A stretch of DNA of 64,000 nt from Niameybacter massiliensis (lineage in GTDB: Bacteria > Bacillota > Clostridia > Lachnospirales > Cellulosilyticaceae): positions 1,220,250-1,284,249 of the forward strand of contig NZ_LN875035.1 in the NCBI RefSeq assembly GCF_001282685.1, in the 5' to 3' direction. Below, one piece after another: positions 7,142 to 14,873 of the stretch. The position numbers and the translations under genes are program-made. The notes under the pieces were generated by a model. The model was not told the DNA's origin and searched no databases. It saw only the letters and a program-made list of their open reading frames with translations. Positions within the stretch are counted from its first letter, which is position 1; each line of letters opens with the position of its first letter.

Positions 7142-8737
7142 TTAATACGTTACACGATTTCTACCCTTTTGTTTGGATTCATACATTTTTTCATCTGCAC
7201 TTTTAAATAAATCTTGCGCTTTATCACTAAAACTAATACCTATACTTATGGTTACATTTAATGGTTGATTCCAGCTGAGGGCTTCTACTTTCTCTCTTAA
7301 CTCATGCCCTAGTTGTATTATTTTATTGTGATCCACATTTCTACTCAATATACAAAATTCCTCTCCACCATATCTAAAGACTTGTGTTCCAGGTATCAAG
7401 TTTTTTTCTAATAGCTGTGCAACTGTCTTTAAAACATGATCGCCATGGGCATGTCCATAGTTATCATTAATCTTTTTAAAATAATCAATATCAATAACTA
7501 GGAGACCTATTAAATCCTTCTTCTGTAACATTTTCTTGTAGGTTTCATCAAATTTACCTCTATTATAAATTTGTGTTAAACTATCTTTTGCATTTTGTCT
7601 AGCTAAACGCTTAAGAATAACCCCTATAATGCCTGTTGCAACAACCGCTACAATACCTATAATAATATTTTTAAACATATTGGTACGTAGTTTATCTGCA
7701 TATTCTAAGTATCTAAAATTATCTTCATACCTACTTAGAATAAACTTTACTGTTTTTTCATTCTTGCTTTTTATAAGTTCATCATATTTTCTAAGTAATA
7801 TCTTTTCTAGATTATCTAATATTTCTTTTGTCTCTTTTTGATCTTCTTCTACATAAAGAGAGTGAATTTGTTCTATAATATGTGTCATATGATTAATTTG
7901 AATATCTATAGCTCCTTCTTGTTCACAAATTTCAAAAAGCCTATATCCCATATTCAACGCTTTATCTAAATAACCTTCATATAAGTCAACTTTAATTCTC
8001 ATCCCTAAGTAAGGTATAACTAAATTGGCAATATCTGTGCTTTTTTCTATGTTAGGTTGTATTTCATCTAAAATTCTTTTTGCTTCTTCTACATTCTCCT
8101 GATAAAAAAGTGCTCTTGATGTTACTATTTTTCTTATCAACATTTTCATTTCATATTCATTTTCATTCCTATTTACAAACTCATAGGATTTATTGATGTA
8201 TTCAATAGCTTCATCACTTCTATTAACTTTAGAATAAATATCTGCTAACTTAATATAACCATATTCTTTCACTCTTGCATCTTTAATTGGGTCTGTAATG
8301 GGCATTTCTAACGCTTGTATAATAAGATTTTCAGCAAATCCTGTCCCTCCAAGTTCAGCACATACATTGGCTATATCTATAAGACTTTTAGCTATCCTAA
8401 ACTCATCTTTATTATGCTCTGATACCTTAAGTGATTGCACTGCATATTCTAAGCCTATATTATATTCATAGTCTTGGAAATAAATCATAGATATTAGATT
8501 TAAAAGCCTAGCCTTACTCTCTTCACCTATATAGACTAATTCATTTAGTAAATCAATTAATCGCTCTCTTTCTTCAACTCTTGCCTCTTTTGTAGCTAGT
8601 GACAAATGTACTGTCTCCTTAGCCAAAATCTTTTCATCTTGAAACTGATTTATCCTTATTTTAACTTCAAAAGCGCCTACAATAATTGCTAATATTATAA
8701 TATTGATACCTATATATTTAAGATATTTTTTATTCAT
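7142..8737 (-). CDS. Membrane diguanylate cyclase with TPR sensor region
   Basis: The protein has 531 residues. A membrane segment at ~9-24 is followed by a long helical region (~45-345) of TPR-like repeats, a second membrane segment at ~357-378, and a GGDEF domain with GGEEF at 457-461. The active-site motif and the substrate aspartate region (VIDIDYFKKIND) are intact, so it should make cyclic di-GMP. The inhibitory RxxD site is absent (IPGT at that position). The TPR region lies between two membrane anchors and is probably extracytoplasmic, an unusual place for a peptide- or protein-binding sensor. Stand-alone gene with its own terminator. Confidence 0.88.
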   Translation of the reverse strand: MNKKYLKYIGINIIILAIIVGAFEVKIRINQFQDEKILAKETVHLSLATKEARVEERERLIDLLNELVYIGEESKARLLNLISMIYFQDYEYNIGLEYAVQSLKVSEHNKDEFRIAKSLIDIANVCAELGGTGFAENLIIQALEMPITDPIKDARVKEYGYIKLADIYSKVNRSDEAIEYINKSYEFVNRNENEYEMKMLIRKIVTSRALFYQENVEEAKRILDEIQPNIEKSTDIANLVIPYLGMRIKVDLYEGYLDKALNMGYRLFEICEQEGAIDIQINHMTHIIEQIHSLYVEEDQKETKEILDNLEKILLRKYDELIKSKNEKTVKFILSRYEDNFRYLEYADKLRTNMFKNIIIGIVAVVATGIIGVILKRLARQNAKDSLTQIYNRGKFDETYKKMLQKKDLIGLLVIDIDYFKKINDNYGHAHGDHVLKTVAQLLEKNLIPGTQVFRYGGEEFCILSRNVDHNKIIQLGHELREKVEALSWNQPLNVTISIGISFSDKAQDLFKSADEKMYESKQKGRNRVTY

Positions 8738-8993
8738 TTATTGTTCTCCCTAGGTGAAATTGCCTATCGTTAATCGCAATAAAAAATTATATACCTTAAT
8801 GAGTAAATAGTCCATAATAATTATTATCTTTTAAAATAATCTTCTATAAATCCAAACTCCTATCACTTCATTTCTATACTTATATCATTGTTTTATTTTT
8901 TAAAATAGTTTAAATTTTACCAAAAACCTCTTCCTTACTTGATATATTATTGTAGTTAAGCAACCTATCTTTCACAGAAAGAAGGTAGATAGA
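8738..8993. other. Intergenic region upstream of the cyclase and a tiny ORF
   Basis: About 250 AT-rich bases. On the minus strand it must hold the cyclase promoter; no clean pair of hexamers stands out. No gene or structured RNA was recognised. Confidence 0.4.
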
Positions 8994-9032
8994 ATGGATA
9001 AAAATCAAGTAGCTTTAGCACCACCTATGTAA
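8994..9032 (+). CDS. Possible 12-residue peptide ORF
   Basis: An ATG eight bases after a GAAGG ribosome site opens a 12-codon frame (MDKNQVALAPPM) ending in TAA. It lies on the plus strand between two minus-strand genes. No convincing promoter was found, and the hairpin after it has its T run on the other strand. It may be chance; it is recorded because of the well-placed ribosome site. Confidence 0.2.
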   Translation: MDKNQVALAPPM

Positions 9033-9067
9033 CGAATACATCTTAAATAAAAATGTTATATAAAAAA

Positions 9068-9105
9068 TAGCAAGGTCTATCACCTATTTGTGACCTACCT
9101 TGCTA
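9068..9105 (-). terminator. Terminator of the YibE/F gene
   Basis: TAGCAAGGT pairs with ACCTTGCTA, with an inner CAC/GTG pair. On the minus strand a T run follows. Confidence 0.8.
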
Positions 9106-9112
9106 CTTTTAT

Positions 9113-10231
9113 TTAGATACTCTCTTGTTTTTCTTTTGGAATCAAACAAGCTGCAATTAAGGATACCATTGGTACTGTTAGAACAACACCTAAACTTCCT
9201 GTAACTCCTTGTAAGATTTCAATACCTATATCGTACATATTCATTACTTGGTGATACTGCATACTATAGGCATAAATAAAAATTAACGTATTGATTGAAC
9301 CACCTGTAAAGGCCAAAATAAGAGTATTAGACATTGTACCCATCATGTCCCTTCCTACACGCATACCTGATCTAAATAGATCTTTTCTCTCTAATATAGG
9401 ATTTTGCGAATAAATTTCTTGTATGGTTGAAGCAATAGACATACTTACATCCATAACTGCTCCTAAAGAAGAAATGAGTATACCTGAAAATAATAATCCT
9501 GACACCTGTAAGTCTGTTGCACTACTGATAAACACCAATTCTTCAATATCCCCTACATTATTACCTGAAATATGGGTTAGTGCTCCAAAGAGCATAGCAA
9601 ATACACCTGCTATTACTACACCGCCTATCGTTCCTAATATTGCCGACAAGGTTTTATAAGTTGTACCTCCTATTAGGTAGAGACTAACTATAGTTGTTAA
9701 TACAACTACGATAACTGCTGACCAAAACGGTGAATATCCCTTATACAGCATAGGTATATAAAGAAAAACAATACATATAAAAGTAAAAATCAATCCCATC
9801 ACAGAGTGAAGACCTTTACGCCCTCCAATGAGCCAAATACTTCCTATAAATAATGCCACAATTAAATACAGCATATTCTCTCTATCATAATTATAAACAG
9901 AAGCTACTACAATATCTTGATACACACTTACTTGTGCAATGACACGTAAGCCTACTGTACAGTCTGCGCCATATAAGTAACCTGAAAAACTTGTGGCTTC
10001 TACAATATCTCCCTTTTTATCCCCTGTTAGAAGTTTAAGCTTTACAATTTGCTGCCCCATTCTAGAGCCATCTTCTTGTAAATTATCTTTTACAACCTCA
10101 ACAACCTTTGCCTTTTCAAATGTTCTTCCTGATGTATTAGATAACTCTACCTTTTCAGCTTGATTAAATTGATATAAAAAAAGAGCAAATATAATAATCA
10201 ATACACCTACAATCCACTGTCTATACTTCAT
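9113..10231 (-). CDS. YibE/F family membrane protein
   Basis: This 372-residue protein has an N-terminal membrane anchor, an extracytoplasmic stretch (~30-120) and about seven further membrane segments. GGRKGLHSVMGLIFTFICI and VGDIEELVFISSATDL match the YibE/F family, widespread in Firmicutes and without an established biochemical role. I chose the ATG at 10231 because AAGGAGA lies five bases upstream; an upstream in-frame ATG at 10249 has no such site. It follows the secreted phosphatase gene, separated from it by a hairpin. Confidence 0.85.
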   Translation of the reverse strand: MKYRQWIVGVLIIIFALFLYQFNQAEKVELSNTSGRTFEKAKVVEVVKDNLQEDGSRMGQQIVKLKLLTGDKKGDIVEATSFSGYLYGADCTVGLRVIAQVSVYQDIVVASVYNYDRENMLYLIVALFIGSIWLIGGRKGLHSVMGLIFTFICIVFLYIPMLYKGYSPFWSAVIVVVLTTIVSLYLIGGTTYKTLSAILGTIGGVVIAGVFAMLFGALTHISGNNVGDIEELVFISSATDLQVSGLLFSGILISSLGAVMDVSMSIASTIQEIYSQNPILERKDLFRSGMRVGRDMMGTMSNTLILAFTGGSINTLIFIYAYSMQYHQVMNMYDIGIEILQGVTGSLGVVLTVPMVSLIAACLIPKEKQESI

Positions 10232-10259
10232 CCTATCTCCTTCGTCCATCCATAAACAA

Positions 10260-10283
10260 AGGGAATGTTTCGCAACATCCCCT
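10260..10283 (-). terminator. Terminator of the cell-wall phosphatase gene
   Basis: On the minus strand GGGGATGTT pairs with AACATTCCC around a short loop, followed by TTTGTTT. It separates the phosphatase from yibE/F, possibly as an attenuating site. Confidence 0.7.
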
Positions 10284-10302
10284 TCATGTTTTATTTTATG
10301 CT

Positions 10303-12057
10303 TTATTTGCTTACACTTTTCTTTTTATTTATAAAGATTACACCTAATGCACCTATTCCAAGGATAGATACTAAGCTAAGTAATAAATCACTTACTCTAT
10401 AACCTGTTTGTGGTAATTTTTCATCTTCAGCTTTTTCTACAAATATAACTTCATTACCAGCCGCCGCTGTCTCTGCTACAGTACCACTTACTGTTGATAC
10501 ATTGTTCGCCTTATTGTCTGTTGCTATTGCCTTTTTAGATGCTTGTGTTTTTACAATGGAGAATGTATTATCAATCTTTTCCATTGTATCTGTACGGTAA
10601 GTATCAATTGTAAAACGGTCTTTTGTAATATCTACAATAGAGAATGTTGGCACATTTTCTTGCCATCTAGCCGCTACATATGCTTGTTGCTTTTCTACTA
10701 ATCCATAGTATTTACTACCTGTTGATGAGTTTGCAGTCATATATAAAATTCCCTGTGGATCCACTACTTCTCCACTTGCATTCGTTACATTTACCGCTTT
10801 AGCATCTTCAACACTTGCTAAATAGTTAGTGTATTTATCATCAATAGCAACTTCGCCTTCAAAGTATGCATCAAATTCATCTTCTGTAATCATAGTACTT
10901 TGATCTAACTTCCCACCTTCTAAAAGGAAAGTTCTTGAATACGTATGGTCATGCCCTGTTAAAACCACATCAATATTATTGGCTTCAAAGATTGGAATTA
11001 AGCTATAACGAAGGTTAACGATTTCTGGCTCATTCGAATGTTCGCCAGAACCATAAATATCTTGGTGAAGTGTTACAATACGCCATGATGTATCTGAACT
11101 TTCTTTAACCGCTTGTTCAATAAAAGCTTGATGCTCTGCAACATTTAAGTTGTTTGTATTAAGATTAATAAAAAGTGCTTCCCCGTAAGAGAAGTAGTAA
11201 TCTCCACCTGCATAAGTAGAGCCTAAATCACTTGCATTTGGATTGTTGAAGTGATATGTATAGTTACTGCTTAATGCGTCATGGTTCCCTACAGTTGTTG
11301 CTACTGGAAGAGATTTAAGAGCATCTGCACTTAAGTAACCTGCATATTCAATTTCATTTCCTGTGTAAAGAGGATCTTTGTTTTTCTTATCTCTTGTTTG
11401 GATTTGATCCCCAGCTGATAAGACAAAACTTGCATTTGGACGAATTGCTAAAGCACTATTAATTGTGTTACTCCAGTTGAAGCTATCATTTCTTGTTGCT
11501 AAATCTTGACCTTGTTCTTCTTCACTGCCTGTTGCTGCATTTCCACTTGAAGAACCAATTTGTGGATCCCCTACATAGATAAAGCTAAATTGTTCTGGAT
11601 TTTGAGTTTTATAAGAAATAGCTTCTGTCCATACACCATTTTTTGTATAACTATAGTAGTAAGTTGAATTTGGTTTTAAATCTTTTGCTATTGCTTTATT
11701 TGATTCATGCCCTTCAACTGCTGAAGTTGTAGTAACCTTTAACTCTTGTGCATCACTTAAGTCTGCTTTTTGACCTATTTTAATCTTTGGTTGTGCATCC
11801 CCGATTTTGCTGTACCAACCAAAGTTAAGTTCTGTTTGATTTTTCCCTGGTGTTAAAGACATTTGCGTCCAATCATCTTTAATATTTTCCCATTCATTAC
11901 ACCATTGTTCCCATGCACCATTTTTAGCTGCTTCTGTTTGTGTTGCTTCTGTCCAAGCATCATTGCTTGCTGCAAATGTATTAACCGCTCCACTTCCAAG
12001 CATTGCTGTTACTAAAGCGAACGCGATTAGTCTTTTTCTAGTTTTTAAGTTTCTCAT
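10303..12057 (-). CDS. LPQTG-anchored purple-acid-phosphatase-like metallophosphoesterase
   Basis: A 584-residue surface enzyme. It has a signal peptide ending near TFAA and a fibronectin-like PAP N-domain (~60-150). A calcineurin-like phosphoesterase core has the metal motifs GDPQ, AGDQ, GNHD, VTLHQD and GHDH in order. The C-terminal wall-sorting signal is LPQTG, a hydrophobic stretch and KKKSVSK. It should hydrolyse phosphate esters outside the cell while attached to peptidoglycan. The ATG at 12057 was preferred over an upstream one because GGGAGG lies four bases before it. The next gene upstream is a sortase, the enzyme expected to attach it. Confidence 0.9.
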   Translation of the reverse strand: MRNLKTRKRLIAFALVTAMLGSGAVNTFAASNDAWTEATQTEAAKNGAWEQWCNEWENIKDDWTQMSLTPGKNQTELNFGWYSKIGDAQPKIKIGQKADLSDAQELKVTTTSAVEGHESNKAIAKDLKPNSTYYYSYTKNGVWTEAISYKTQNPEQFSFIYVGDPQIGSSSGNAATGSEEEQGQDLATRNDSFNWSNTINSALAIRPNASFVLSAGDQIQTRDKKNKDPLYTGNEIEYAGYLSADALKSLPVATTVGNHDALSSNYTYHFNNPNASDLGSTYAGGDYYFSYGEALFINLNTNNLNVAEHQAFIEQAVKESSDTSWRIVTLHQDIYGSGEHSNEPEIVNLRYSLIPIFEANNIDVVLTGHDHTYSRTFLLEGGKLDQSTMITEDEFDAYFEGEVAIDDKYTNYLASVEDAKAVNVTNASGEVVDPQGILYMTANSSTGSKYYGLVEKQQAYVAARWQENVPTFSIVDITKDRFTIDTYRTDTMEKIDNTFSIVKTQASKKAIATDNKANNVSTVSGTVAETAAAGNEVIFVEKAEDEKLPQTGYRVSDLLLSLVSILGIGALGVIFINKKKSVSK

Positions 12058-12177
12058 ATTGCCTCCCGGTATTTGCACCACTTTATCTGTATAATACGTT
12101 TTATCTAAAACTTATTATAATCATCCTAGTGTTTACTTCAAGGCAATTAACGGACCCTTAACTCATTTAACATAATT

Positions 12178-12849
12178 TTAATATTCAAAAACATATTCTG
12201 CATCATAAGGTAACGTCTCTAATAACTTCGCTGTCACTACTATTCGATGAGTTGGATTAAGCGCTGGCTCACAACTTGTTAATGTAACACATGGACCTTC
12301 TTTACGATAAACAACGCTCCAGTCATTTTCTTCTACCATTTGGGTTGTATCATATATGTATTTATAAATTGTATTCTCATATATAAGATAGAGAAGATCC
12401 CCTTCCTTCAACTGATCAATATCTAGAAAGCCTCCTCTTTTTTTAATACGATGTGAAGCAATACTTACATTTGCTCCTTCTTCACTTGGCAATTGCGCAT
12501 ATTCATATAAGCATGGACCATTCTTTAATGTATCCTCATCTGTTTTATCATAGACAGGTTCATCTATCTCCAATACAGGAATTTTCAATTGCATCGTTTC
12601 TGCTTCATAGGCCTGCCTTATTGGTGTGATAAAAAGTTGATCATACGGTAGCGTAAAAGCTACTAGCTCTTCAGCCTCTAACTCTTGTTCAACAGGCTCC
12701 ACTACCTCTACTATATTATCTTTTTCTACTTCATTGTCTATAAGTGCTTGTGCAGCTACTTTTTGTTGTCTGGTTTCTAAATTTCTAGAACCACATACCA
12801 TCAATACTGCAAAGCATCCTATCCCTAATAACTTCTTACCTGTATTCAT
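12178..12849 (-). CDS. Sortase (class D-like)
   Basis: This 223-residue protein has an N-terminal signal/anchor segment (~7-20) and a C-terminal sortase barrel (~90-215). Catalytic residues are visible in order: histidine in SIASHR, cysteine in TLTSCEP and arginine in THRIVV. It would cut LPxTG between T and G and join the substrate to the cell wall. It lies immediately upstream of the LPQTG phosphatase on the same strand, a substrate-enzyme pairing that suggests a dedicated rather than housekeeping sortase. Class D is judged from size and the TLTSC context and is less certain than the family. Confidence 0.88.
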   Translation of the reverse strand: MNTGKKLLGIGCFAVLMVCGSRNLETRQQKVAAQALIDNEVEKDNIVEVVEPVEQELEAEELVAFTLPYDQLFITPIRQAYEAETMQLKIPVLEIDEPVYDKTDEDTLKNGPCLYEYAQLPSEEGANVSIASHRIKKRGGFLDIDQLKEGDLLYLIYENTIYKYIYDTTQMVEENDWSVVYRKEGPCVTLTSCEPALNPTHRIVVTAKLLETLPYDAEYVFEY

Positions 12850-12928
12850 ATTCTTTATTTCCTTTACCTATTCCTTACTCTAATTATATCTAATTTTATA
12901 CTATATCAGAAAACTATACAAAAATACA

Positions 12929-12962
12929 GAGTATAGCTTTATCCTTACTCTAGGCTATACTC
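12929..12962 (-). terminator. Terminator of the FUSC-like gene
   Basis: GAGTATAGC pairs with GCTATACTC over a 16-base loop, followed on the minus strand by GTATTTTTG. Confidence 0.75.
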
Positions 12963-12986
12963 CATATCATTTTATTCTATTTTATC

Positions 12987-14717
12987 TTATCTTCTACTTT
13001 CACTTTGTGTTAAAAGCTGATGACCTAATCTAATCACAAATTCTGCATTGTCTTCTACTAACTTTGTTATCTTTTCATCCTTATAAGCCTTATTGTGTAT
13101 AGATAAATGTTGACCAAGAAGGGCAGAATGAATGATTGTTTCTCGGATGATATGAGTGTTTTCTTCATGCTTTAGGCTTCTAAGTGCTTCTTTTTCTAAC
13201 TTAGTATTAAGACTATCTATTTTTTGAACCAGTTCATTGATGCCGTCCTTTAACTTAAATGGTTTAACTCGTACACTTAGTTCTACAATCACTACTCCTA
13301 CCATTAAATAAATTAATCTATAAAAGATTAGGCCATTAATACCTGTACCAAAAGATGATAAACACATAGAAATAACCGTTAAGAAGAAAGACATACGATA
13401 ATAGTCCTTAAATGTATACACACCATAAAAACCTAATGTGATTAAAAGTACTGATATCCATTCAATATCAACAATATTAATGATCACCCCAACTATGAGA
13501 CAAGCAAGTAAATTGCTTCTTACTCTATCCGACTTACGCTGCATAGTATCCTCATAATAAGGCCTTGTTGTAGACATAATAGGGATAATTGCCCAAATAA
13601 TTTTATAAAATCCTAATTGATGTGCGAGTAGTAACGTAATGGTCAAGATAATAGCAAGCCGTGCTGCAAAGTTAACACGCATACTCTTAGGATTAAGTGC
13701 ATTTTGGAAGTTGTCATAAAGTTGATTTAGACTTGTTCTTTCCCATTCTCCATATACTGTATTTTTCTTCTTATAATTCATTTCATCCAACTCTACAAAG
13801 TTCTTATATAAGGCTTCTAAAATTTCCATAACTTCTGATCCAAAGCCATAATGAATTGGGCCTAGCTCTACAGCATTCTTAAGCACTTGTATAATTTCAT
13901 CTCTTTTAATCTCATACTTAAAATACCTATTAATAGTTTCTGTAATACTGATTAACGCTAAAAGTTGCTTCTTTCCAAACTCTCCTCTAGCGTACTCTCT
14001 ATCAATACTTTCTAATAGAACATTAAAATAACTAATATTCATATAAAAGTGAAACTGTACTTTTCCTTGCTGAGTTGTAAAGTAGCGCCTGTAACCTGTT
14101 CTATAGATTGTATGGGCAACCTCATTCATTGCTGTTCTACACGCTATACTTAATGCATGGTCAAAACGTCCTTCTAAAATATTGTGAAGTTGTTCATCAA
14201 TCATCTTCCACCCCTTCCCAATATTAGAATCCAAAAGAGCCTTATTACGCAATTGGTAAACAAGGCTACTTATAAGTACGCATCCCATTGCAAAAACAAC
14301 TAAAAAAAGTCGACTAGGAAGTTCGCTTAAAGTAATATAGCTATACTGGCAAAAGACATAAAGCATCATAAAAGTTTTATAAGAAATTTGATCATATGGT
14401 GATACTAAACTAAAGATAATGATAAATATAGCTATTAGGTTAAATGGAATACCCCACCACATATTTTGGCTTGCTATAAAGGCCATACATACAATAACTA
14501 CATCTCGTACAAGAAGACGCAAAATCTTTTGTACGGTCTTAACACGTAAGTTTTCTTTTTCATAGATGTTAGCACCTAGTACAATGACGAAAGCAATCAT
14601 CATATTTTCTTTTCCAAACAAAAGACCTGCTATAAAAGTAATGATTAGACCCACAGTGCCTTTTCTAAAAACATCTCTATAATTAATATTTTCTTTTACT
14701 TTCCACTGTTGTAACAT
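12987..14717 (-). CDS. FUSC / aromatic-acid-exporter-like membrane protein
   Basis: The 576-residue protein has two clusters of about five to six membrane segments (~15-150 and ~350-470), each followed by a helical cytoplasmic region. This is the FUSC/ArAE layout found in AaeB, YdhK and YccS-type proteins. These are predicted proton-driven exporters of aromatic or lipophilic compounds. Start chosen at the ATG 14717 with GGAAGG six bases before; an in-frame GTG five codons upstream is the alternative. It lies downstream of the YhgE-like gene on the same strand, but the terminator at 14824-14858 comes after neither of them in this reading order except YhgE, so they are probably separate or reversed units. 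Substrate unknown. Confidence 0.78.
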   Translation of the reverse strand: MLQQWKVKENINYRDVFRKGTVGLIITFIAGLLFGKENMMIAFVIVLGANIYEKENLRVKTVQKILRLLVRDVVIVCMAFIASQNMWWGIPFNLIAIFIIIFSLVSPYDQISYKTFMMLYVFCQYSYITLSELPSRLFLVVFAMGCVLISSLVYQLRNKALLDSNIGKGWKMIDEQLHNILEGRFDHALSIACRTAMNEVAHTIYRTGYRRYFTTQQGKVQFHFYMNISYFNVLLESIDREYARGEFGKKQLLALISITETINRYFKYEIKRDEIIQVLKNAVELGPIHYGFGSEVMEILEALYKNFVELDEMNYKKKNTVYGEWERTSLNQLYDNFQNALNPKSMRVNFAARLAIILTITLLLAHQLGFYKIIWAIIPIMSTTRPYYEDTMQRKSDRVRSNLLACLIVGVIINIVDIEWISVLLITLGFYGVYTFKDYYRMSFFLTVISMCLSSFGTGINGLIFYRLIYLMVGVVIVELSVRVKPFKLKDGINELVQKIDSLNTKLEKEALRSLKHEENTHIIRETIIHSALLGQHLSIHNKAYKDEKITKLVEDNAEFVIRLGHQLLTQSESRR

Positions 14718-14823
14718 CTTGTTCCTTCCCACTTTTTGTATTTTACTCCTTAGTGTGGTTTGAAAACATATAGCTTATTCGTTATAAAAAACTTTTTAAT
14801 CTATCATTAAACCTATAGTTTAA

Positions 14824-14858
14824 AACCCCCATACCTAGTTTTTCTAGCTATGAGGGTT
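14824..14858 (-). terminator. Terminator of the YhgE/Pip gene
   Basis: AACCCCCATACCTAG pairs with CTAGCTATGAGGGTT (two mismatches) around TTTTT; the minus strand continues with TTTT. Confidence 0.75.
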
Positions 14859-14873
14859 CATTGGTTACTTATT

